From the NCBI GenBank assembly GCA_010645155.1, contig CM021315.1:2878643-2942642 (forward strand): a DNA stretch of 64,000 bases, read 5' to 3'. The stretch comes from Tigriopus japonicus. Lineage: Eukaryota > Arthropoda > Copepoda > Harpacticoida > Harpacticidae. Both the position numbers and the translations under genes were made by a program. Shown one piece after another: positions 38,181 through 50,200 of this stretch; position 1 is the stretch's first letter, and each line of letters starts with the position of its first letter. Below the pieces are notes generated by a model. The model was not told where the DNA came from, did not search any database, and was given only the letters and a program-made list of their open reading frames with translations.

Positions 38181-39519
38181 CTTGCAATTACTTTTCAAAC
38201 CCTTACTTCTTCAAATTAACCTTAATAAGGGTCATTACCGGACCCCTCCGATCAGTTTTTCCATTAAGGCCAAATTCATACACTCATACACTTTTGGTTT
38301 CATCAAAATTTAGCCAAAGTTCGGTTTCGTACTTTCACAAAAGCCTAACATTTCCAGTTTCTATCAAATTTAATGCATGATATTTCGTTTTGCTGATACA
38401 TCTTGAAAACCTACTGATTTTTTAAACTACATTACTATACTTCAAAACATTTTAAGTTTAATATGGTCGAGTGAGTAACACTTCGTCAGTTCTGCTCCAA
38501 CTGCGGGGAAGACTCCACTTGATCAGGCGTACTCTTGAAAAAATGAAGAAAAGGTCAACAGATCCGCATGGTGCACTCAAGAACAAGCTTTGTTCATTAT
38601 TCTATTTCATGTTGCAAAATCGTATGTTTCCAAGTCACCAACTCATTGTGTAGCCTGATTGCCCAAAAGATTTTCATGGAAAAGGCCGACAAAAAATGTA
38701 TTTTCATTCAAATAGACCATCTAATCATTGTTGGCAGCATTCTTGATTATAGTTAGGCAAGGACCCTCCAGCACTGCCCTAGGGTCCTTGTATAAGGCAT
38801 AAAATTCAGGGCAGCAGAAGTAAAAATGTTCAGGTCGGTAAATTTACAAATAGGTATTCAATGATAAAATAACATTGATATGAGTGTACGACATACATGG
38901 ATCATATTTTCTTTGTCACTAATAACCACATGATTCAAAGAATATCACGTAACTTAACACTTTCAACGCAATAAAAAAAATTTGATTCTGAATGCTCTGA
39001 AGTGACGTAACGGGTAATTTTGCTAATATCAATTGATACTTTGAGTTTTCACTTGCAAAACAATTATTTTTTCATCAATTTGCTGTCAATGTGATGCCAC
39101 TAACAGGTAGCTTTTGTTACAATACACACCCAAGCTATGATGTTAAATACTTTTAAACTAAAATAGCTTTTGACCATGATTTTTGTGTCAGGAGGTAAGG
39201 CTTTTCACAACTAAGGGCAGACAAATGAGGTGCAAAAATAAAGCTTTTAAACATCGTCATACTTGATAAATGTGTATAAAGTTCGTGTTATTTTCTGGAA
39301 AAGAAAAATATGCCTTGTGGTTCTTAGCATAATAATTTTGATATTTAAGCCCATTCATACACTTTTGGTTTTTGTAAATCACTCTTTCATATTAACCTTT
39401 CAGGCATTATAAGTTGCCAGTTGGTTTGTCGCTATTAGAAAATGGCAGATCTGTTTATTTTTCTTCGTTTTGAAAAGGGAAAAGTGTGAAAGAGACGGAA
39501 GGATTGTAATTGACATGTA

Positions 39520-39930
39520 ATTGGCAGGCGCACGAGACATGTTTACAAAAATCCGCTTGTCAGCTGCCTTTGTTCGAGGCGTGTCAACAAATCTCAAATG
39601 CTGTTCCTTCTTGTACATACATGAGTGTTGTGACTTCGTATTAAAACTGCTTGTATTGATCAAAGCAAGTAACAAATGTTAATGACAGATCACGGGTTCT
39701 AGAAATTCGATGCTTGAGAAATAGTAATGATATATCGATAAACAGGTACCAGATTATTTAAAGGATGTGGTTCCTAACAACCATCTAAGTAATTTCCAGA
39801 TCATAATACAAAAGTATGTACATGTGTAATGTTTAAATATGCTGAGGAGGGAGATGTTCTTTGGCAATTTAAAGCTAATTTACGTCCTTCATGGTGCTGA
39901 CATCACTTGAAGCTTAAACTTAATGCTTAT
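39520..39930 (+). repeat. dispersed repeat, copy 1
   Basis: Two blocks match 53.4-53.8 kb in the same order: one around the phrase TCAGCTGCCTT(T/C)GTTCGAGGC (about 39553-39575), the other around GAGGGAGATGTTCTTTGG (39845-39862). No coding capacity is seen. Class unknown. Confidence 0.75.
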
Positions 39931-40469
39931 GTTGGAAACTACCTGTTTACTATACCGGTATTTCACTTCTTTTAGTGAAGTTATAGTGATAGTTATACTA
40001 TCACTAAGGAAGGGCATTGATTTAAATTCACATTTAATTTCAAGAGGCTAGAGGCAGTTCTTTGAAAAATGTAGAAAGGAGTAAAATTTACAATTATTTT
40101 TTTCCATTGGCCTTCCAAAGAAAAAGGTTGGTAGTGCATTTATCTAACTTCTTCATTTTTTAAAGAATTGGCTTCTGGGCACTGCGCAAAAAAACAGTGC
40201 ATTGGACATTTTAGGCACTTAGGTTTGTCCAAAAAAGATGAAAGACCGTTTTCATATTCAAAAATATGTGTATCGTGGGAACTGTGCTGTGAGCGGTTGC
40301 CGCATGAAATCCGCTAGATGGCGCACTTTTTGACCATACTCTGTTATTTCAGTGCTCTACTCGGGCCCATCTTTTCATATTCGGTGTCTTAGTCACCCCT
40401 ATTAGATCCATCTACACGGTGTTCCGACTGGCTTTTTAGGTTTGAATCAAAATACCCAAAGACACCATG

Positions 40470-41060
40470 GCACTTTTTGGACCCAAAATTCAATGAGGAA
40501 CAACTTTACTTTTATTGTATTATACAAGATTAGGTCCAGGGAAAAAGTTATATACCTAAAAACCTATTAAATATAACATTTTTTACAAACTATTCAATCC
40601 ATATTTAGAGACCATTTAGTTACCTTGTGAATTCAAATTGAATAAAAATTCATTCAGCAACAGCTGAGTTATTTGACTTTGAATGGTCCATTTTTGACCC
40701 CAAAAAGCCGAAAAACGCTAGTTATATGAAAAAACAAATCCTCAAAATATGAAAAATATCACTTAAAATGCACTTAATCAAGATTTTTGGAAAGTTATTT
40801 TCATAACTATTTAGAGTACGCTATGATGTGTGTTGTGCCAAAATTACAAATAAAAATGTCTAACCGAGTCGTATCCAAAATTACGATTTCTAGAAGGACC
40901 ATGTTCAAAATGGACAAAAATCGAAACTTGAAATATTAACCGATTTTTTCAAAACTTTAAATTATTACCCAACTTTCAGTGTATTTGATACTGCAAAATT
41001 TTTATTGGAAAATGTATTTTAAATGCCTTTTATGTGACATTTTTTCTTATTTTGAGCGTT
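40470..41060. repeat. diverged relative of the 4-kb foldback element
   Basis: The order of blocks follows the left arm and loop of the 3977-5072 element: AAAAGTTATA, GAGTTATTTGA, then a TCCATTTTTG(A/G)CCC...AAAGC.GAAAA stretch, then AAGGACCATG...ATGGAC(A/C)AAAATCGA. The right arm is missing or unrecognisable. It ends just before the LINE-A copy at 41.16 kb. Confidence 0.65.
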
Positions 41061-41159
41061 TTCTGAGCTAAAGTTTAGGTTTTAGGCTAGTTCGATGTGA
41101 TAGAGTACGCCCTGATAATCCCATTTTCCCACATGGGGGCGTATGTCTATATGTCAGGA

Positions 41160-43978
41160 AAGACTTACTTCTTAGTCATGTACAAATGTCGAATGGAGAA
41201 GTAGAAGTTTTGATTTGTCATATCAAGGCCCTTGATCTTACGGTTGTAACACTGTATCGGCCACCTTCTTGTAGCTCTTCTTCATTTCTGTCAGCTCTCC
41301 AATTCATTGGAAAAGAGTTAGATCGAGAAGTTTGTTTTCGACTCTTTGTTGTTGGCGACTTCAATTTTCCGGCTAGCATTGTTGAGTGGGAGGTTAGTCC
41401 GGATGGGTACATTCCCATTTCGAAAACAGCATCGCCGTCTTTCGAAAAATTAGAAGAGTTTGCGATCTTGCCTAATCTCTCTCAACACGTTGGTGTTGCA
41501 ACCAGAGCAGAGAGTGTTCTGGACTTAGTTTTTTCCAATGACCCTGATCTGATCCAGTATGTCCATGTTGCCCCATGTAGCCTTTCAGATCATCACATTC
41601 TTGAGATAGGGTAGACCATTACTCAAAAGCCGGCGAGCTCTAGAGTTAAACCTGCTCAAAAGGTGGGCGTGGCCAAGTTTAAGTTCAAAGATGAACACTG
41701 GCCCCTTATTGTTGAAAGATTAGGCGAGTTGGACTTGACTTCCATTTTAAAGCAGGAACCATCAATAGATAAAGCTATAAATAAGCTAATTTCACTTTTT
41801 GACGAGGTTTGTTTGTCCATTGGTATTCCAGAAATAGTGGCAAAAGGTAAGCCATTGTCTAGAATTCCAAAGTTAGGAAGAAGTTGTTCAAACGGAGTTG
41901 TCAGCTTTCGAATAGACTTCGACTTACTTCAAATCCATTTGTTGTAGCCAGCCTCCAAAGCAAATTGGATGTGGTCCAATCAAAAATTAGGGCCTCCATT
42001 GATTCCGATCAGTTAGAGAAGGAAAGTAGAGTGATCCAGGAGGTTAAGACTAATCCAAAGGCGTTTTTCTCGTTTGCGAATACAAAGAGAAAAATGAAGC
42101 ATCCTGTGGGACCTTTTGAGGTCGGCGGTAAAACCGTCAATTATAGTGAGGTTATGGCCAATATCCTTGGAGATCAGTTCTCAAGTGTATTTTCAATTCC
42201 AAAAAGGGTAGTCAGAGCAGGCCATGATTGTAGCAATGTTTTTGATGAGACTGGCATTGATAGTCAGGATAATCAACTGGAGGATCTGGTAGTCCAAGAT
42301 CAAGATGCTTTTGAGGCCATCAAGAGCTTAAAGCTCTCGAGTTCTCCTGGACCTGATGGTGTGACATCTCAGTTTCTGATGAAATGTTCACAGATTCTTG
42401 CCCCTGTTTTCGCCTACTTGATGCGTTGCATCTTAGATCAGGGCAAGTTTCCCTCCTCTCTAAAAGTAGCTCATGTCGTTCCAATTTTTAAGGGCGGAGA
42501 TAAGTCACTCCCTAGTAATTATAGGCCCATTTCTCTGACCTCCAGCGTTGCATAGGTTTTTGAGAAGATTATGAAGTCCAAGCTTGTAGATTATTTGGAA
42601 GTCCATGATTTAATTCCTTCTGGACAGCATGGGTTTCGAGCTCATTTTAGTACAGTAACCCAATTGGTTGATCATATTGAGCAAATCATTGAAGGGCTCG
42701 AAAGCCATGAGTCAGTTGATGTAGTCTATCTTGACTTTGCCAAGGCCTTCGATAAGGTAGATCATGGTCTTTTGCTCGATCAACTCAAAGAGTTAGGGGT
42801 CCAGGGTAAGGTCCTGACTTGGATTTGTAGTTTTATAAGCGAAAGGAAGCAAATAGTTAAAGTCGAAGGATCTTTTAGCGGCATGTATGATGTCAAGTCA
42901 GGTGTTCCGCAAGGTTCAATTTTAGGTCCGCTCTTGTTTATTCTCTTTATTGCTCCTCTCCAGAAGTTTAGAACAAAAGCCAGTATTTCTTCATATGCTG
43001 ATGCCACAAAATTAGTTTGTGGAAGGAATGGCCAGGACTCGAAATGTTTAGTTGAGGACTTGGAGAAGGTCTACTCTTGGGTTGGCGAGAGTAACATGGC
43101 ATTGAACGGGATGAAATTCCGCACAATGACGTATGGGGCGTCAAAATTAGATGTACCACTCAAAGACAATAGAGGTTGTGATATTGAGCAGGTATCGTCC
43201 ATGAGAGATTTGGGAGTTGTCGTCCAAGATGATGGAAAGTTTGATGAGCATATCCAGTTGAAAGTGGGGAAGGCATTTCAAACTTGCGGCTGGATCTATC
43301 GCACTTTCAAGTCCAGAGATAGTATTACGATGCTAACTCTGTTCAAGTCGATTGTTTAGCCGCATCTTGAATATGCCTCACCCATTTGGGCAAGGAGTTC
43401 AGCAGGTTTGCAAAAGGTCGAGCAGGTCCAAAGATGTTTTACTAGGAACATCACAGGAATGAGAGAGCACTCGTATTGGGAGAGGCTCCAGAAGTTAGGG
43501 TTGTACAGTACTCAGAGAAGGTATGAAAGGTACCTGATACTGTATGTTTTCAAGAGCATTCATGGGCTCTGTCCTAACCCAGGATTTGAGATCAGTTGTA
43601 GCGATTGTAGAGGTTTTACGTGCGCTCTGAGAGCACCTCCAAATCCAAGGGATTCGAGGCTAGTTCAATCAATGAAGTCCTCCTCTCTTCTTCATCGGGC
43701 TCCTTCATTGTTCAATTTGTTAACCATTTGTCTTCGTCGGGAATATGTAGGAGCTGATCCTCTAACAGCATTTAAGGCAGGATTGGACAAATTTTTAAAA
43801 ACTATTCCTGACCAACCCACTATACAAGGGTTGTATAGATCTGCCAACAGTAACTCATTGGTAGATCAAATTTCATATAAACATTAATTATTGAAACTAT
43901 AATAATGATTAACTCTCTTTACAGGGAATCCCATTCCTTGTAGCGGTATTGAAAAATCCGCCCCCCCCCAAAAAAAAT
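41160..43978 (+). mobile_element. LINE-A: non-LTR retrotransposon, inactivated
   Basis: A remnant of one long ORF2. The C-terminal half of an APE-type endonuclease comes first (41186-41614; TLYRPPS, VVGDFNFP, LVFSND, SDHHIL). The reverse transcriptase follows (FAKAFDKVDHGLL; SGVPQGSILGPLL; active-site box decayed to YADA). Last is the C-terminal domain (PHLEYASPIW, FTRNITGMRE) ending at 43887. Breaks are in-frame TAG codons at 41612, 42553 and 43357 and one frameshift near 41890-41950. The 5' endonuclease half is absent. The 3' tail is the GGGAATCCCATTCCTTG box, then CGGTATTGAAAAATCCGC, C9 and an A run. Domain order and motifs fit the CR1/Jockey group; the exact clade is not assigned. It cannot move itself. 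Confidence 0.92.
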
Positions 43979-45559
43979 GTTTTGGTTGGTTAGAATTACA
44001 ATTATTACTATTTGCAACTTAAAAACGTAAGTAATAGCAGTGATGCCCTTTCAAGCAATGAAAGCAGATCCTATGTATTTTAGGTTTTGTGACGTGTGTC
44101 ACAAAAACATGGAAGTGTGATTACGTAATGAAGAAATCAGGAAAATACACCTCAGGGAAACAAATCATTTCAAAAATTAGTGTCAGGCACAACTTTTAGT
44201 GATTGCATTTCAAAAAGTTTATTCTGTATGAGTTTTCCATATTCTTTTGCATAACTGCCTACTTACCCAGGGTATCATTACCTTTCAATGTCTTTGATAT
44301 TTGATTGACAGCCCATTTTTTCAATCAGAATGATGTATGGCTCAAAAACATGCCCGAAAAAATACTTTTGTGAAGCCAAAATAGATGAAAAAATGTTTTT
44401 AAAACTAGTTGAAGAGGGCCTAAAAATGGGGGGAAAATGTAATCTTACTTTATCTTTGCCTTAATGAATTTGTGGAAATGGAAGCATGAGAAAAAAAAAT
44501 AATGTTACAGAAGCATTTCTGAGCTTTTATAAAATCAGAACCAGTATTTTTGGCAAAACTCGATTATGTGCAACTCCCTCTGTTTTAAGAATGTTGGCCA
44601 CGACTCAAAATCAGTTACGTTTGTGGTGGGCCTTTGCCTTGTTGTGGTTGCCGACCCTGCTTATAGTGCTCGAAACTTGTATTTTTATGTTGAAGTTTAT
44701 CTTCAAAACTGAAAACAATAGTCATCCTGAATAATTTGTCATGTTTCCCCAGAATTCGCCATGGATGAATGTGGTCAAAAGACCTTTCACCTTATATGGA
44801 GGGCACTCCTGCATGCAAGTAAACTTTTATCTGTGCTTCCTCTCCTTCAAACAGTTCAACGAAAAAAATAATCATAAAAACAAACTGTGAATAATAACAC
44901 ATTAGACATCTAAAAATTGTAAAGAAATTTCTTTACAATTAGAATTCATAACGTGGACACAAAGACCCCAAAAAAATTTTTTTTCACCAGATTTTTTTTA
45001 TTTTTCCACTTGTCAAATTTTTGAAAGCTGGATTCAAAATGCAGGTGCATCTATTTTAAGAATTAAAGCATAGATGTCCCTAATTGAAAAACACGATAAT
45101 TGGAGCAATTGTATCGTTAACATTATAGTAACTCGTAATAACAGATATGTTCATGGTAGGTCTGGTTTCCACTTATGCAATCAACCATTTGTGCTAGTAC
45201 AGCACGAACTGAAATTAGCAACTCCAATTGGTTCAAGCAAAAGTCAATCAGCAAAGTAGTTGAATCACGCAAATATCTGTCGTTGGCTTAACACTAGATT
45301 GACCAATCTGAAATTTGAATGTGAGGCATTATTGGAAAACAAGATTAGGGGTTAATGGAAGACTTGTTTGAACAAACATCACAAAGCAGCACGGTATGAA
45401 CACGACCGCTATTTCCCAAAGTTTTATGGGTACCTCAAAAGTGAGCTATGCTTGACGGGAAATCATTTGATTTGGTTTGGAAGACTGGTTTACATGTATA
45501 CTACTAGCTAGGTTATAGATTGTATGGAAGACGGTGTTACAATAATGTTGTTTGGCTCG
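43979..45559. other. non-coding interval downstream of LINE-A
   Basis: AT-rich DNA without supported exons. It contains the perfect 26-base palindrome at 44915-44940. Its last part should hold the 3' untranslated region of the LAMP-like gene on the minus strand. Confidence 0.45.
44915..44940. repeat. perfect 26-bp palindrome
   Basis: AATTGTAAAGAAA is followed immediately by its exact reverse complement, giving a 13-base-pair stem with no loop. No homopolymer tail follows, so it does not resemble a terminator. Confidence 0.9.
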
Positions 45560-46816
45560 TTAAATGGCAGAGGCACTCGCGTTTCCTTGCGCCTGAAAAG
45601 GGTTTGTTTGCCCCTTATTCGTGAATGGGTTTGCCGCATTTTGGGTTTGGGTGACCGGGATCTGTGAGGGTGCACTTTGTTGCACGTAGGTTTGCCGAGT
45701 GCAACCTGTCTCATCCTCTTCGTGGTTCAACTGAGTCTCCTTGGTAGCTTTCATCTCAAGAGTTTCTTCGGTTGGATTGACTCCCGGCTCGCCATACACT
45801 TCATAAGTTGTTTTCTTGACGTTAAATTTTCTGTATAGCCCATAACCAGCCAACAAGAGGAATACCGTGGTAAAGAAAACTCCAGCGGTCACAAAAGGAG
45901 CAACGTCTTCTCTCATTACTTGAATTGATTTTGGCAGACAATGGCTCTCTGGGCCCCAATCCCCTTTGGCACGACGAACAAACGGTTGAAATTTGGAATT
46001 CCACAAGGTCATATTTCCAATCAATTCCTCATTCACGTTGTACAATTTCAGAGGACCCTGATCTTCTCCATGTTGACATACGTAAGATTTGCCCAACGGC
46101 GTGAAGTAGTAGTTCCACGCCTTGGGAGTCTCTAAAACAACTGGACCTCGGTAGGTTGCGTCTCTGAAGATATCCAGGGATTGATTATATTTTAATAGAG
46201 CTTTGTTCAAGTAATACGAATTCCCTTCTGGATTTTGGGTGAAAATCATGGAAAAGTTGAAAACGCTCCAATGCATGGTCAACACGGCAGTATCTCCTTC
46301 TCGCACACATGAACCGGATATTTCTGGTTCTTTGGGCAATTTCACAGTTACGGTTTGGACCCCGTATCTCAGAGTACGGTAATCTAACTGGAAAGTGCAT
46401 TCGGTTTGAACCAAGATGCATGGAGCGCCTCCCAAGGAATAAAGAGTATAAGTATATTCTTCAGGTGCGGTTTCTTGGCCTGAGGCACGGGGTCTTCTGT
46501 CCACGAGTCCAGAGTGTTCGGCATCGTCTGTTTCCTCTGGCTGCAAATATAACCACTTGTCAAAATCAGGTCATACGTAAAGAAGGTAGCGACAAATTTC
46601 TGAGGACACTTACGCTGAACAGTTGCTTCAACTCGGGTGGAATATAGGCCATTGGGGCGATTTCTGAACTGAGGACGTTGTGACCCATTAGGGCTAAAAT
46701 AGCAAAGACACAGAGGACCAATAAGTAGAAACAACATTCTTTCTCAATTTTCTGTGTAAGAAAACTGACAAACTCTTACCTAAACCCCCTGTCAGAATTA
46801 CAAATAATTGCCCCAT
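45560..46816 (-). CDS. LAMP-like single-pass membrane protein with NPF tail
   Basis: Three coding exons, 46816-46780, 46693-46614 and 46540-45560, give 365 residues. The start is chosen because MGQLFVILTGGLALMGHNVLSS, built across the first junction, is a textbook signal peptide; the frame stays open upstream to about 46948, so a longer N-terminus is possible. The luminal domain (about 23-250) has NxS/T sites and widely spaced Cys, and ends in the pattern GKSYVC ... LQ/FQPF ... GPESHC, resembling the final domain of LAMP proteins. The TM helix is at about 254-277. The 88-residue tail lacks the usual short GYxxI ending. Instead it has NPFTNKGQTNPF near the C-terminus; NPF binds EH-domain endocytic adaptors. 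Lysosomal, endosomal or synaptic-vesicle membrane location is inferred. Family assignment is moderate; a divergent unrelated glycoprotein remains possible. Confidence 0.6.
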
Positions 46817-47293
46817 GTTGAGGTGGAAGCTCCTCACATGATATGTATTCTGAACCAACAGCTGCTGTTTGTCTGTAGTGGTAGTGAAAGCTCCAAATAA
46901 ATCGATGCCATCCTCAAGACGGGCCGGCTCAAATTGGTTTGCCCCCATTTCCCCGTGAAAGACCAGCCTTCTTTGGTTCCAAGACTGCTCTTATTCAAGA
47001 AAGAAAGCTGCGAATTGAAACAATTTTAGGAAAAAAGACCTGCCAGGTTCATTCTTCATTTAAATAGGGTAAAACAGAGAAGGAAGGGACGGTCCGCGCA
47101 GAATAAGTATAGTGCTTGTTTAAGGGTTAGAAAGGATTTTTTTATTTAACATTTAAGGAGTCATGACATATCAAAGCCGCTTCAGGTTCCATGTTGGTGA
47201 TTCAATGATGTTGTTCGTTTGAAGGATTTTACATCCAAATTCCTCTGACGTGAAGATGCCTCGAAAGGGTGATATTGAAAATCAAAATCAAGG

Positions 47294-50200
47294 TTAGGCT
47301 GGGGCTAGACCGTTGTCGGAATCGTCCTGGCGGTTAAGTCTCAAGAACTCTGAATCGTTGTAGCACTCTCTAAAGAAAGAAAAACAAGTCCAAGTCAATC
47401 CCCTCTTACTTTCTGATACTGCGGAAAAGTGCTCGGAGTTACGTTCACAGTTGCTCGTCATTGTCATTTCAACCGAGTACTATGAATGCTCAGTTTCATT
47501 CCGATCTTTTCCTTGACTTTGGTTAAATAAGGGCAGGACAATTATACAACTCACATCTCCATTGCGGGTAATGAGGTCTCCGTGCAATGATTTTCCACTC
47601 GCACGTGGCAAGTTTTGTGGCATACGAGAGAGCAATCACGACAAACATATCCTTGTTTTCCAAGCCGAATGGGAATACTGCTTTGACAGACTTCACATAT
47701 CGTGCCACTGCAAAACATAGAGACAGCGAATGAGTAAGTTCTTTCAAAATGTTTTGCAAAGTATTCCTCATTGGTTCCAATACTTGATTATGGCAATGAT
47801 TACTCACCCTTTGACATGTTTGGCCACAAAAATGTGGTCCATGTAAACATGTAGTTTGACTCCTTTTCTCCTAAGCTTGCCTTGCTTTGCCATTTCGTAT
47901 GGAACCAAGTAAGCCCTGCAATTAAACAATTCAGCAAAAAGACCTCTCCACATGCAAGAAGCAGGACCAGAGACACTTTATTTGCGTGACTGCTTTTGAC
48001 AAACCTTTTGATTCCATTCTCCGTACATTCCAAGATCAAGGAGGATTCCTCGTTTAAGTAAGTTCGATTCGACACGTTACTGATTCCAGATAGGTCGCTT
48101 TGACTGGATCCGTCATCTCCAAAATTGGGCACATTCAAAATAGAAGCTGCAGAAGAAATATGGACTTGATCAAAGGTGACGATCGATTTAAGTCATCGAT
48201 TTAATCGAATTGCATCAATTCTCTGAATAAATGCCCAAGGTACAGTTTGAATATATCGGTAGCATTATAGATGATTGTTCATCACGGAGGGCTTTCTTTC
48301 GCCGTTTCGTTTGCCAATCTCTCTCATTATAACCTGTTTGTTACCTAGCCAAGATAAAGGCTCTAAATTAGTAGATGATTGACCCATAATTTGGCGATTA
48401 GTTATTCTTAGAGCTTCAAGAACATGCACAATCGTCAATCCTTTTTGGGGCTGGGGTGGGATTATTTTTTGTTCGTTTTACAGGTTTGGTAGAAGTAAGG
48501 CAGGCCAAGAAAAATAGGTCAATCATTAGAAAAAAGGCAAATAAAATGGCCCAATCTTACAATTGCCAGCAATTTCAAACTTTTTTAAGGATTTTTTGAA
48601 ATGGAGGGAGCTCTTGTATTTATTCCCGTCCAATGGAGGGAACGGGTCAAAACATTTTCGACCTAAAAAAAAAAGATTTTTGGACCCCGGTTGGATAATC
48701 CGTTTTTTTCAAACTTGTTGTGGATTTTTTTTTTCTTCATCTTTCAAGAATAATTAGACCAGACTTCAACTACGTAATCATCGGTGAGATTATATCAAAA
48801 CAACTGAAATCGTTATTGCCAGGGAACGGCGTTGATTGTCTTATTGTCACTTATTTCGTTTGTGAACTTGAAGCATGTCTTGGTGCCCTAAAATTCGCTC
48901 TGATTTATGAAGAGTTGAATATTTCCAAAGAAGGAGAAAATATCACTAGCGTTCTAGACAAATATCTCCCAATTGGCAAAGAAGGATGCAGAATGTACTA
49001 GCTAGTCCGATCGAAAGAGGATGTCCTCCCAAAGAATTGCGCATGACTGCTTCACCTCATTTGGTCCATCAACAGAGATTCTTCTTACCCGATTGCCAAC
49101 TACCCGAGAGAGCTCCCTTCCAGCTTCCCAAAGTAAGACTGCACTCGCTCATTGAATCAGAAATTGAGCACGATAAGGACGAGGAAGACGAGCAAGAGGA
49201 AGTAGGAGGAGGGGAAGATAACGCTGAATTGTCTCGTCGGTGTCCATGATGCTTGATGTTGGTTCGATAACGGCGAGGGTGCTCTGATGACCGTCAGGAT
49301 AGGGTGCGCATTAGTAAAAAGGAGTAACGATTATTGTGGTTTGGATGTAATGAAGGGGACGGTTTTGTGGATCAGAAACTATGAGTGCTGGGCAACAAAT
49401 GTCAAAAAATACGAAACGGGACTCATTTCAAAATGCTCGGGATCAATCAATGTATTAAAAGATATTGCCATATTTTCCTTTGCTCTAGATAATTCACAAC
49501 TCATCGTAATAGGTTCTAGTCTACGGAATGCTTCACATTGTTGTTAATACTGATTTCAAGATTCGTGCAAATGTTTACATAATTTTCGATCAAAAACGAA
49601 ACCGAAGTTTTTTATATACCATGACCAACACCTAACTTATGTCTAACATATTAACTAAAGGCCGCGAAGGTAAAAACCAGATTGATCAAAAGGTAAACAG
49701 TTATGTCAATAATCCAAAAAAACGAATTTTGGGTATAAACGTCCTTTAATTCCAATGCCCTTTTAATTTTTTTCAATTTTTTTTTGCTTTGGTCATAGCC
49801 AAATCTCATTTCAACGTATGTTGAAGTCTGATTTCAACATGTGCTATAGTCTGACTTCAACTTGTGTTAAAGTCTCATTTAGACATTCTGGAAATAGGCC
49901 ATAAGATTTTCGTCGCAAACAATCGAAATTGGTCCATATTTTGCTGGCTTAACCATGTCAAAAATTATCAGGCATCCTTGGGTCAATCTCAATCTCTTTT
50001 TACCTCCGGTTCTGAGCTCCATCAATGATCTTCCGCGGTCTGACGAAATTGATCGCTGCTGATATTCTGTCTTTGGACTAGACCCATTCCCTAGCGTGTT
50101 AGTTTTCTGATGATCTTTACAAAGATGCTGTTCCAAGGAAAGGGATCTTGCAGTGGCACTCAAACGATGGCGAAGCGATTTGATCAGGCTCTTTTTTCCT

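Noticed and set aside
48986..49249. 87-codon plus-strand frame with an acidic Glu/Asp tract
   Set aside because: It is antisense to a phase-compatible Ser-rich exon bounded by splice consensus on the minus strand; the acidic tract mirrors the Ser codons.
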